Assembly: GCA_030528845.1 (NCBI GenBank)
Contig: JAUMYC010000015.1
Coordinates: 1-9,863 of the forward strand
Source: Eubacteriales bacterium
Lineage (GTDB): Bacteria > Bacillota_A > Clostridia > Christensenellales > Aristaeellaceae
DNA: 9,863 nucleotides
Reading direction: 5' to 3'
The translations under genes were made by a program, and so were the position numbers. The notes under the pieces are model-generated. The model did not search any database and was not told where the DNA came from. It saw nothing but the letters and a program-made list of their open reading frames with translations. Of the stretch, positions 1-6,754 are shown in pieces; the first letter of the stretch is position 1; the number at the start of each line of letters is the position of its first letter.

Positions 1-60
1 ACGACTCAGGAAGCCATCGACATCTATCAGCAGGGCTACGACAACTACATGGCCCGCTGA
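1..60 (+). CDS. C-terminal end of a probable sugar-binding (solute-binding) protein, partial
   Basis: Only the last 19 residues and the TGA stop are inside the window (TTQEAIDIYQQGYDNYMAR). The tail resembles the end of family 1 extracellular solute-binding lipoproteins, where a closing helix with a Q-x-G-Y-D-x-Y/W pattern is common. Position supports this: it lies directly upstream of two LplB/YtcP-type sugar permeases, where the binding-protein gene often sits. The protein would be a lipid-anchored receptor outside the membrane that hands an oligosaccharide to the permeases. The start, signal peptide and ligand-binding part lie outside the window, so identity rests mainly on context. Confidence 0.6.
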   Translation, partial: TTQEAIDIYQQGYDNYMAR

Positions 61-80
61 TCAACGACACAGGCAATAGC

Positions 81-110
81 AATAGGGGCTGTGCTGGCAC
101 AGCCCCTATT
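81..110 (+). promoter_or_regulatory. Intercistronic hairpin between binding protein and permease genes
   Basis: A perfect 13-bp inverted repeat (AATAGGGGCTGTG at 81-93, complement at 98-110) with a CTGG loop starts 20 bases after the stop codon of the upstream gene. It is followed by only one extra T and then CCCC, so it is a poor rho-independent terminator. A hairpin here commonly protects the 3' end of the binding-protein transcript or causes partial termination, so that the receptor is made in excess over the permeases. The structure is seen; the role is inferred. Confidence 0.7.
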
Positions 111-167
111 TCCCCAAAATAAACCGATCCGCCTTGAAATCCTTCAGCAAAAGGGGGTACCGCAGAA

Positions 168-1124
168 ATGTCTGCTTCCGTGCGGCCCGCGCCGGTGATC
201 AACCGCAAAAAGCTCTCCTACGGGCAGCGGCTCATCCGGAATATTCGCGCCTATCCCATGGTCTATCTCATGATCCTCCCGATCGTGGTCTACTACATCA
301 TCTTTAAGTACATCCCGCTCTTCGGCAATATCGTCGCCTTCAAAAACTATCGCCCGGCCAGAGGCTTTCTCAATTCCAAATGGGTCGGCTTTCAGTATTT
401 TGAGGACTTTCTGACCGGCCCGTATGCGTATCGAGTGATCCGCAATACGATCCAGATCAGCCTTCTGCAGCTTGCATTCGGCTTTCCCGCGCCCATTATT
501 CTGGCCATCCTCTTTAATGAGATGCGCCCGGGCTATTATAAGAGAGTGACCCAGACCCTTTCCTATCTGCCGTATTTCGTCTCCCTCGTCGTCGTGTGCG
601 GCATCGTGAAGGAGTTCTGTTCTTCGTCGGGCCTCTTTGGCGATATCCAAAGGGCCTTTGGCCTGACGCCGATAAACCTGCTGACCACGCCCTCAACCTA
701 CCGCTCGGTCTATGTCTGCACGAGCATATGGCAATCCTGCGGCTGGAGCAGCATCCTTTATCTCGCGACTCTCACCAACGCCGACCAGCAGCTCTATGAA
801 GCTGCGGTGATCGACGGTGCAAACCGCTTCCAGCAGATGGTGCATATCACTCTGCCCACGCTCGTGCCCATCATCGTCGTGCAGCTGATCATGCGCATAG
901 GACATCTGATGAGCACCGGCTCGGAGAGGACGATCCTGCTCTATTCCTCCGTCGTGTACGATCAGGCGGACATCATCTCCTCCTTTGTCTATCGCTACGG
1001 CCTGCAGCAGCTCAACTTCAGCTACGGCACCGCGGTGGATGTGTTCAACTCCGTCGTCAATCTCCTGCTGCTCGTGGGTGCAAATAAGATCGCCGACAAG
1101 CTGACCGGCGAGAGCCTTTGGTAA
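168..1124 (+). CDS. ABC sugar transporter permease, LplB/YteP type (COG4209)
   Basis: This 318-aa protein is one of the two membrane subunits of a carbohydrate importer. Hydrophobic segments lie near residues 30-50, 95-117, 132-150, 182-202, 228-248 and 287-306, giving about six membrane helices. The cytoplasmic EAA loop that docks on the ATPase is clear at 211-230 (EAAVIDGANRFQQMVHITLP). The N-terminal pattern with Y-x-x-M-x-x-P near 33-38 and KYIPLFG at 47-53 is typical of the LplB group, which handles complex oligosaccharides, including rhamnogalacturonan fragments in Bacillus. The ATG at 168 is preceded by AGGGGG at 152-157. It follows the binding-protein gene by 107 bases and precedes the second permease by 17. 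The substrate cannot be read from the sequence. Confidence 0.95.
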   Translation: MSASVRPAPVINRKKLSYGQRLIRNIRAYPMVYLMILPIVVYYIIFKYIPLFGNIVAFKNYRPARGFLNSKWVGFQYFEDFLTGPYAYRVIRNTIQISLLQLAFGFPAPIILAILFNEMRPGYYKRVTQTLSYLPYFVSLVVVCGIVKEFCSSSGLFGDIQRAFGLTPINLLTTPSTYRSVYVCTSIWQSCGWSSILYLATLTNADQQLYEAAVIDGANRFQQMVHITLPTLVPIIVVQLIMRIGHLMSTGSERTILLYSSVVYDQADIISSFVYRYGLQQLNFSYGTAVDVFNSVVNLLLLVGANKIADKLTGESLW

Positions 1125-1141
1125 TGGGGAGGTGACAGGAT

Positions 1142-2041
1142 ATGGTACAGAAAAAAACAGTCCCCTCTGTGATCTTCGACGTCTTCAACTATTGTTTCAT
1201 CGGCGCTTTTGCGCTCATCTGCCTTTATCCGCTCTGGCATGTGCTGTGCGCGTCCTTCAGCTCGCCCGTGGAGTTCAGCAAATATCACGGCGGCGTGCTC
1301 TGGCCCATCGGCTATTCTCTCAGCGGCTATAAGGCGATCATGGAAAATCCGAACATCTGGATCGGCTATCGCAACACGATCTTCTATGTAGGTCTGGGCA
1401 CGGCCTTCCGCATGTTTCTGACCGTCATCGGCTCCTATGTGCTCGCCCAGCCCAACTTCATGCTGCGCAAGCCCATCTCGCTGATGATCGTCTTCACCAT
1501 GTATGTCGGCGGCGGCCTGATCCCCAATTACATTCTTGTCAATTCGCTCAAGCTGCTCAACAGCCCCTTTGCGCTGGTCATCCCCTCCGCCATCACGACA
1601 TGGAACCTGATCATCATGAAGACGGCCTTTCAGGGCGTGCCGTCCTCGCTGATCGAATCCGGCAGGCTCGACGGCGCATCGGAGTTCCGCATCATGTGGA
1701 ACATCGTGCTGCCGGTCGCCAAGGCGACCATCGCCGTCATCGCGCTGTACTACGTCGTGGCGGAATGGAACTCCTGGTTCACCGCCGCGATCTATCTGCC
1801 CGCCAACCGCAACGCTTTCCCGCTGCAGCTGGTCCTGCGCGAGATCCTCATCATCGACAACCAGCTCGCCGGCACCAGCGCGGCCGAAGCCTCCGGCACG
1901 GTCAGCGTGGACGACGTGCTGCTGCGCGAGATCATGAAATACTCCGCCATCACCGTATCGACGCTACCGATCATCGCAGCCTATCCGTTCGTGCAGAAGT
2001 ATTTCGTCAAGGGCGTCATGATGGGCTCGGTCAAGGGCTGA
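1142..2041 (+). CDS. ABC sugar transporter permease, YtcP/UgpE type (COG0395)
   Basis: This 299-aa protein is the second permease of the importer and would pair with the LplB-like subunit as a heterodimer. About six hydrophobic stretches are visible (roughly 14-38, 78-102, 112-134, 142-160, 192-208 and 268-284). The EAA loop is at 171-191 (IESGRLDGASEFRIMWNIVLP). The C-terminus TLPIIAAYPFVQKYFVKG followed by MMGSVKG is the standard ending of this family. The start is fixed by a near-perfect GGGGAGGTGA at 1126-1135, which begins just after the previous stop codon and lies 6 bases before the ATG, so the two permeases are surely co-transcribed. No ATPase gene follows; such systems generally use a shared MsmX-like ATPase encoded elsewhere. 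The gene is followed by a terminator at 2126. Confidence 0.95.
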   Translation: MVQKKTVPSVIFDVFNYCFIGAFALICLYPLWHVLCASFSSPVEFSKYHGGVLWPIGYSLSGYKAIMENPNIWIGYRNTIFYVGLGTAFRMFLTVIGSYVLAQPNFMLRKPISLMIVFTMYVGGGLIPNYILVNSLKLLNSPFALVIPSAITTWNLIIMKTAFQGVPSSLIESGRLDGASEFRIMWNIVLPVAKATIAVIALYYVVAEWNSWFTAAIYLPANRNAFPLQLVLREILIIDNQLAGTSAAEASGTVSVDDVLLREIMKYSAITVSTLPIIAAYPFVQKYFVKGVMMGSVKG

Positions 2042-2125
2042 AGCATCTGCGCTTGCATCAAAAAAAGAACCCTCTGCCCACAGGAGGATTCCAAAGGACG
2101 GATCGACCACACAACGAGAAAAAAC

Positions 2126-2161
2126 GAGCATCCGGCGAACGCGCCGGATGCTCATTTTTTT
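2126..2161 (+). terminator. Rho-independent terminator, probably bidirectional
   Basis: A perfect 12-bp stem GAGCATCCGGCG (2126-2137) with its complement at 2142-2153 and an AACG loop is followed by A and seven T (2155-2161). It closes the transporter operon 85 bases after the second permease. Six A at 2119-2124 lie one base before the stem, so the minus strand reads the same hairpin followed by G and six T. It therefore also fits as the end of the convergent minus-strand operon, whose last gene stops at 2209. Confidence 0.93.
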
Positions 2162-2208
2162 GAAGTACACAGTTATGCGCCGGACAAACCGGAATCTGCA
2201 GGACGGAT

Positions 2209-2571
2209 TCATGTCTGATCCGGATAATCGTAAAACCTGCCCTTGTGGAAATTTTCGTTTCCCAGCGGCGCTGCGGTCAGCTTGAAGATCACACATCCAT
2301 CCGGGCATACAAGCGTTTTTGAGTATTTACCGTCACCGCCAAGGTTTTCAAGATCGCCTCCGCTTCGGACAGCCTCCATCAGAGGGTACAACAGCATCAT
2401 TGTCTTGGAGCAGATCCCGTATCCGTCCCGATTGACAGGGCAGCCGTACGTGCAGCTATAGCGATCGCCGATCTCTTCGCCGTTGCGGCAATATCTCTCG
2501 GTATGATCCCCGTGCACAAATCCGGTCACTTCAACGCTGAATTCATATTCCTCGTCATACCACTTTTTCAT
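2209..2571 (-). CDS. TIGR04076-family small protein, function unknown
   Basis: A 120-aa cytoplasmic protein with no signal peptide or membrane segment. It matches the pattern I know for TIGR04076: a C-x-x-G-x-x-x-G-D stretch (C28, G31, G35-D36), a GxC motif (G52-I-C54), then a hydrophobic helix with YPLMEAVRSGG (62-72) and a CPDG near the end (89-92). Six cysteines (28, 40, 44, 54, 89, 93) could form a metal site or be redox-active, but the family has no known function. The ATG at 2571 is chosen because GGGAGG at 2576-2581 stands directly before it; extending to the TTG at 2583 would put that site inside the gene. It is the last gene of the minus-strand series, 24 bases after the acetyltransferase and about 50 bases before the shared terminator. 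Confidence 0.85.
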   Translation of the reverse strand: MKKWYDEEYEFSVEVTGFVHGDHTERYCRNGEEIGDRYSCTYGCPVNRDGYGICSKTMMLLYPLMEAVRSGGDLENLGGDGKYSKTLVCPDGCVIFKLTAAPLGNENFHKGRFYDYPDQT

Positions 2572-2595
2572 AATTCCTCCCAAACAGCATCGGCC

Positions 2596-3054
2596 TTACT
2601 GTACCGACATGACATAGATCTGGCAAGGATTTTCCTTGCCCCAGAGTTCCTCGATCACTTCAAACTCCGCAAACCCGAGGGAGAGGTAGAAGCGGTTTGT
2701 GACGTCATAGTCTTCATAGACGCCCATCTTCACAGTCTTGACCTGCATGAAGGAATAGCCTTCTTCTGCGGCGGCCTTTCGGGCTTCGTTAAACAGGGCT
2801 TTTCCCAAACCGTTGCGGTGGCGCTCTCTGAGAACGCCCATGACCGCAAGCTCCACAGTTTGGCGGCCTGTTTCCTTCAGGCAGAGAAATCCGGCGTAAT
2901 CGCCTTTTTCCTTGGCGGCAAAGAACATCCAGTCGGAACATTCGCGGATATATTGCTCTCTGCCCTCGTCGACTTCAAACCAATCGTGAAGGTTTTCGAG
3001 AATCTTTCTGGCGATCGTTCTTTTCAGATCTGTATCCACGATCCTTTCAACCAT
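2596..3054 (-). CDS. GNAT-family N-acetyltransferase
   Basis: A 152-aa protein of usual size for a single-domain GNAT enzyme, which moves an acetyl group from acetyl-CoA to an amine. The acetyl-CoA pyrophosphate loop (motif A) is visible at 75-88 (LRERHRNGLGKALF), after a beta strand ETGRQTVELAVMGV that fits motif D/A. The later stretch YDVTNRFYLSLGF (116-128) is the usual motif B, with the N-x-F-Y-x-x-x-G-F signature. The substrate is not predictable. The ATG at 3054 is preferred over a longer in-frame start at 3126 because AAGGAG lies 7 bases upstream and the extra 24 residues are not GNAT-like. It lies 68 bases after lysA and 24 bases before the TIGR04076 gene, with no terminator on either side, which suggests one transcript. 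Confidence 0.9.
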   Translation of the reverse strand: MVERIVDTDLKRTIARKILENLHDWFEVDEGREQYIRECSDWMFFAAKEKGDYAGFLCLKETGRQTVELAVMGVLRERHRNGLGKALFNEARKAAAEEGYSFMQVKTVKMGVYEDYDVTNRFYLSLGFAEFEVIEELWGKENPCQIYVMSVQ

Positions 3055-3122
3055 TCTGCAGCTCCTTTCATAAACCGGTGGTGGGGATCCGTGATGCGGA
3101 CGCAGGGTTTTCCGCCCGGCTT

Positions 3123-4391
3123 TCACGCAAGCGCGTTCAGCTTCTCCCAGACAGGGTCTGAATCGAGCGTTGCGAAATAGTCCGACGGCTTTTCGGCGCG
3201 GCGGATGAGGCGGAAGGAACCGTCCTGCGCATGCAGCACCTCGGCGCAGCGCAGCTTGCCGTTGTAGTTGTAGCCCATGCTCAGGCCGTGCGCGCCGGTA
3301 TCGTGAATGACCAAGAGGTCGCCCTTTTCGCAGTGCGGGAGCATGCGGTCGACGGCGAATTTATCGTTGTTTTCGCAGAGGCTGCCGGTGACATCCACCT
3401 TCTCGTCGTGCGGCAGGTGCTCCTTTCCGGGGACGGTGATGTGGTGATAGGCGCCGTACATGGCGGGGCGCATCAGATCGCAGGCGCTTGCGTCCACGCC
3501 GATGTAGCGCTTGTAGATGTTTTTTTCGTTAGCCATGCGGGTGAGCAGCCAGCCGTTCGGGCCGGTCATATAGCGGCCAAGCTCGCTGAAGATGCGCACG
3601 CCCTGCATGCCCTGTGCGGTGAATACCTCGCGGTAGGCAGCGGCCACGCCCGCGCCGATGCGTTCGATATCGGCTGCGGGTTCGTCCGGACGGTATGGGA
3701 TGCCGACGCCGCCGGACAGATCGATGAAACGGACGGGCATGCCCGTTTCCCGGGCAAGCTCGGCCGCGGTCTCAAACAGCAGCCTTGCCAGCGCGGGGTA
3801 GTATTCGGGATCGGTCGTGTTGCTGACCAGAAAGGAGTGCAGGCCGAAGGCCTTCGCGCCGTACGAACGGCATTTGAAAAGAGCTTCGCTCAGCTGCGCG
3901 CGGGTCATGCCGTACTTGGCCTGACCGGGATTGCCCATGATCTGGTTGCCGACCACAAAATTTCCGCCGGGATTGTAGCGCAGGCAGATCACCTCCGGCA
4001 TTCCGCCGTTTTCCGCCAGCACGTCCACGTGCGTCAGGTCGTCCAGATTGATATGCGCGCCCAGCTTCCGCGCGTAGGCAAACTCCGCGGGCGGAACGTT
4101 GTTGGCGCTGAAGAGGATGTCCTCGCCTGCAAAGCCGAGGGCCTCGGCCAGCATCAGCTCGGTTCGGCTGGCGCAGTCCACGCCGCAGCCCTCTTCCTTG
4201 AGAATACGCAGCACCGAGGGGTTGGGCAGCGCCTTGACGGCGAAATACTCGCGGAACGGCACGCCGGAAAACGCCCGATACAGGCGGCGCGCCGTCTGGC
4301 GGATGCAGCTCTCGCTATAGAGATGAAACGGGGTGGGGAATCGGTCGGCGGCGTCCGCGAACACCTGATCCTCCAGTGCAAAATTCGGCAT
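3123..4391 (-). CDS. lysA: Diaminopimelate decarboxylase
   Basis: A 422-aa PLP enzyme of the alanine-racemase/ornithine-decarboxylase fold (type III), full length for LysA. It catalyses the last step of lysine synthesis, meso-diaminopimelate to L-lysine and CO2. The PLP lysine is K53 in YFAVKALPNP; H185 in GLHSF, the phosphate-binding glycine loop SGGVGIPY (226-233) and ELGR (270-273) follow. The substrate and dimer-interface signature C-E-x-x-D is present as CENND (339-343), then DTGAHGLSMGYNYNGKLR (364-381) in place of the usual D-x-G-A-Y. RPAMYGAYHHI (308-318) also fits. This form (CENND, DTGAH) is the one common in Clostridia. AAGGAGGG lies 6 bases before the ATG. It sits 74 bases after the membrane AraC gene. 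A related decarboxylase with another substrate is possible but less likely. Confidence 0.88.
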   Translation of the reverse strand: MPNFALEDQVFADAADRFPTPFHLYSESCIRQTARRLYRAFSGVPFREYFAVKALPNPSVLRILKEEGCGVDCASRTELMLAEALGFAGEDILFSANNVPPAEFAYARKLGAHINLDDLTHVDVLAENGGMPEVICLRYNPGGNFVVGNQIMGNPGQAKYGMTRAQLSEALFKCRSYGAKAFGLHSFLVSNTTDPEYYPALARLLFETAAELARETGMPVRFIDLSGGVGIPYRPDEPAADIERIGAGVAAAYREVFTAQGMQGVRIFSELGRYMTGPNGWLLTRMANEKNIYKRYIGVDASACDLMRPAMYGAYHHITVPGKEHLPHDEKVDVTGSLCENNDKFAVDRMLPHCEKGDLLVIHDTGAHGLSMGYNYNGKLRCAEVLHAQDGSFRLIRRAEKPSDYFATLDSDPVWEKLNALA

Positions 4392-4413
4392 GCCGAACCC
4401 TCCTTCATGACAA

Positions 4414-4435
4414 CGGACGGCGCGTCCGGTTTTTT
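4414..4435 (+). terminator. Terminator-like hairpin on the strand opposite to the genes
   Basis: CGGACG (4414-4419) pairs with CGTCCG (4423-4428) around a GCG loop, and a T-run follows at 4430-4435 on the plus strand. No plus-strand gene ends here, so it would only stop antisense transcripts. On the minus strand the same hairpin lies in the 74-base gap before lysA, directly upstream of the lysA ribosome binding site, and is followed by TTGTC, which is not a terminator tail. Confidence 0.35.
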
Positions 4436-4465
4436 ATTTGAGAGGGAAAAGGGGCTGTACGGCGA

Positions 4466-6706
4466 TCAGAGATCGTCTGCCGGAACGGCGTCCTGCCGCA
4501 GCATCGCGCGATACTGGCCCGGGGTCACGCCCTCGGAGGCCTTGAACTTGCGCGTGAAGCTGGAAACGTCCATATAGCCCGCCTCTTCGACGATGTCCTT
4601 GATCTGCATGTTCGTCTCCGCAAGCCTGCGCTTGACGTGCGCAAAGCGCAGGGTCGTCACATAGTTGGCAAAGCTCGTGCCGGTCGCTTCCTTCACCATG
4701 CGCCGCACCATGCTCTCGGAGATGCCGAAGTGCTCGGCCACGCTCTCGGCGGTCAGCAGGTTGTCGGTGAAGTGCTCGTAGAGATAGGCGATGACGGAAT
4801 TGGAAAAATCCTCCCGCTTGCGCTCCCGCTGCGTTTCCATGTCACTGCACAGGTCGCGGATATGCTCCTGTGCGGCGTGCAGGAAGCGATCCTGATCCGC
4901 CTCGGCGGCGAGGATCGAAAGCGCCACGGAATCGATGGGATGCTCCGCCTTGGCCGCCGCGGAGGAGATGGTGTTGGCGATCTGGAAAAAGCGGGCCTGA
5001 CGCAGGCTGACGGGCAAACTCTCCGCCCGCATGCCCTCCGTAAGCCGGTCGAGCGTCTTGACTGCTACTTCCGCGTCGCCCACGAGCAGGCACTGGCGAA
5101 GCATCTCGCTGTCCTCAAAGGACTGCACGCCCGGGTCATGCTCGGGTACATGATACAGCCGCACGGCGGAGTCGCCCTCCGCGATGGCCGTGTAGGCCTC
5201 GATCAGGCATTGGTTGAGCCGCAGAGGGCTGTGGTGGCAGGCGCTCACGCCCGCGCAGAGCACCTGAAAGCCGAAGTCCTGCAGCTGCGTCTGAAAGAGC
5301 CGGGCCATGCCGAGGCGCGTTTCGTCCTCGCTTTCCTCCGGCGTGAGCGCGCGCCGGTTGATGATCACGCAGAAGCGGCAGGGGTCGCCCGTCTCCGCGC
5401 CGTAGGCCTGGCCGGCGGAGAAGCGCACCTCCTGCAGATATTCGGCGGCGCTGCCCGCCGGGTCATCCAGAGGATTGGCGGCGTGCAGGAGGAAGACGAT
5501 GATATAGAAGTGGTTGTGCTCAAACTGCACGGAGCTGGCGCGCAGGGCGTTCGTCAGCTGCCTCTCGCCCGTGATGCGCCCGAGGAGCAGGTCGCTCATC
5601 AGCTTTGTGCGGACGTCGCGGGTGTTGCTCTGCAGCTGCATGACCAGCCGGTCGTTCGTTTCGCGCACGGTCTGATAATGCCTGCGGATCGCCTCGAAGA
5701 CGTCCTGCTGCTTGCGGTCCTCCTCGTCCTCGTCGTCGATGTTCAATTCCTTTTCGAGAGAGTGGATCGGCTCGAGCAGGCGGCGGGAGAGCATGATCGT
5801 CAGCACGAGCACGACCGCAAACAACGCGCTCATCGCCGCGGCATAGAGCGCGACGGTGCGCGTGAGGTCGGCATAGAGCAGGTGCTCCGGGATGCTCAGA
5901 ACATAGGTGAAGCCAAGCCTCGCCGAGGGCACGCGGAAGGAGACGAACGGCACGCCGTCCATCGTGTGATGAACGATCGGCGTCCCCGTGAGCGCCCAGA
6001 TGGCGTATTTCGTCTCTTCCGGCTGCATGCGTCCGTAGGAATCGAGCATATAGCTCACGCGCAGCTCGCTGTCCTGAATGCAGAAATAGCCGGAGAAATC
6101 GCCGAGATAGTTGATGATGGAATCGCGCATCGTGTCGATGGATTCAAAGTAGAGCAGCGTCTGCGTGGGCGCTGCGTCCAGATAGGGGATGGGCACGATG
6201 CATGCGTAAAAATTGCTCTGTCCGTTATAGTCGAGCGTGGAGATGTAGCGGCTGGTCGTAAGGCTGTTGATCAGCTCGTAAAAGGAGATGGCGTTGAGCT
6301 CGCATCCGAAGGGATACTTCTTCTCGAACTCGTCATAATCCATGCGCAGCTCTTCCGTGTGCATATAGGGCAGGCCTCTGTCATAGAGAAAGAGGCTGCC
6401 CTGCAGCGCGTGGCTTTTACGATAGGTGAGCAGCTGCAGCTGCTGGTCTGCGGCTTCGGCGTCGTCTGCGGAATAATAATTGCTGGTGTAATGCGCCGCG
6501 ATGGTCTCGACCTTGTTGATCAGAGTCTCATAGTAGGCGCTGATGTTTTCCACCTTGCCGTAGAGCTCCTCGTGCAGGGCAGCCTTGCGCGAGGTGTACT
6601 GGCTGATGCACAGGGTCAGCCCGAGGGCGATGACCGGGATCAGGCCGACGCACAGAAAAGAGAGGATGTATCTGCGCAGCAAGGGCCTCCTGTACCATGC
6701 ATCCAT
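4466..6706 (-). CDS. Membrane-anchored AraC-family regulator with extracytoplasmic sensor (YesN-like)
   Basis: A 746-aa one-component regulator. A membrane helix at about 13-34 is followed by an extracytoplasmic region of about 245 residues, probably a Cache-like sensor, and a second helix at about 282-306. Next come a P-x-x-S-L stretch and a very acidic linker (NIDDEDEEDRKQQD), a middle cytoplasmic region with no domain I can name, and a C-terminal AraC/XylS DNA-binding domain (about 635-740). Its two helix-turn-helix units lie at about 650-672 (ESVAEHFGISESMVRRM) and 700-722 (DIVEEAGYMDVSSFTRKF), and it ends with VTPGQYR. Regulators of this build usually sit next to LplB/YtcP transporters and control them, here about 2.4 kb away on the opposite strand. 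The ATG at 6706 has only a distant AAAGGGG about 12 bases upstream. It lies 48 bases after the GDSL esterase gene without a terminator. Confidence 0.9.
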   Translation of the reverse strand: MDAWYRRPLLRRYILSFLCVGLIPVIALGLTLCISQYTSRKAALHEELYGKVENISAYYETLINKVETIAAHYTSNYYSADDAEAADQQLQLLTYRKSHALQGSLFLYDRGLPYMHTEELRMDYDEFEKKYPFGCELNAISFYELINSLTTSRYISTLDYNGQSNFYACIVPIPYLDAAPTQTLLYFESIDTMRDSIINYLGDFSGYFCIQDSELRVSYMLDSYGRMQPEETKYAIWALTGTPIVHHTMDGVPFVSFRVPSARLGFTYVLSIPEHLLYADLTRTVALYAAAMSALFAVVLVLTIMLSRRLLEPIHSLEKELNIDDEDEEDRKQQDVFEAIRRHYQTVRETNDRLVMQLQSNTRDVRTKLMSDLLLGRITGERQLTNALRASSVQFEHNHFYIIVFLLHAANPLDDPAGSAAEYLQEVRFSAGQAYGAETGDPCRFCVIINRRALTPEESEDETRLGMARLFQTQLQDFGFQVLCAGVSACHHSPLRLNQCLIEAYTAIAEGDSAVRLYHVPEHDPGVQSFEDSEMLRQCLLVGDAEVAVKTLDRLTEGMRAESLPVSLRQARFFQIANTISSAAAKAEHPIDSVALSILAAEADQDRFLHAAQEHIRDLCSDMETQRERKREDFSNSVIAYLYEHFTDNLLTAESVAEHFGISESMVRRMVKEATGTSFANYVTTLRFAHVKRRLAETNMQIKDIVEEAGYMDVSSFTRKFKASEGVTPGQYRAMLRQDAVPADDL

Positions 6707-6754
6707 ATCGATTCCGCGCCCCTTTCGTGTGTATGATCTGCCGGTCGGCTGTGC

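Noticed and set aside
1600..2163. Alternative plus-strand frame overlapping the second permease and the spacer after it
   Set aside because: It overlaps conserved permease sequence in another frame, is Arg/His-rich and ends inside the terminator; no family match is seen.
3231..4577. Open frame of about 450 codons on the plus strand opposite lysA
   Set aside because: It is antisense to a complete lysA with all catalytic motifs, and no family pattern or convincing ribosome binding site supports it.
6368..6401. Imperfect inverted repeat (11 bp with one bulge) inside the membrane AraC gene
   Set aside because: It is within coding sequence of the sensor region, has no T-run, and a chance repeat is the simplest explanation.
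4637..6736. Open frame of about 700 codons on the plus strand opposite the membrane AraC gene
   Set aside because: It lies wholly antisense to a gene with clear domains, its translation is rich in Arg, Ala, Val and His with no recognisable motif, and such long shadow frames are common in GC-rich DNA.
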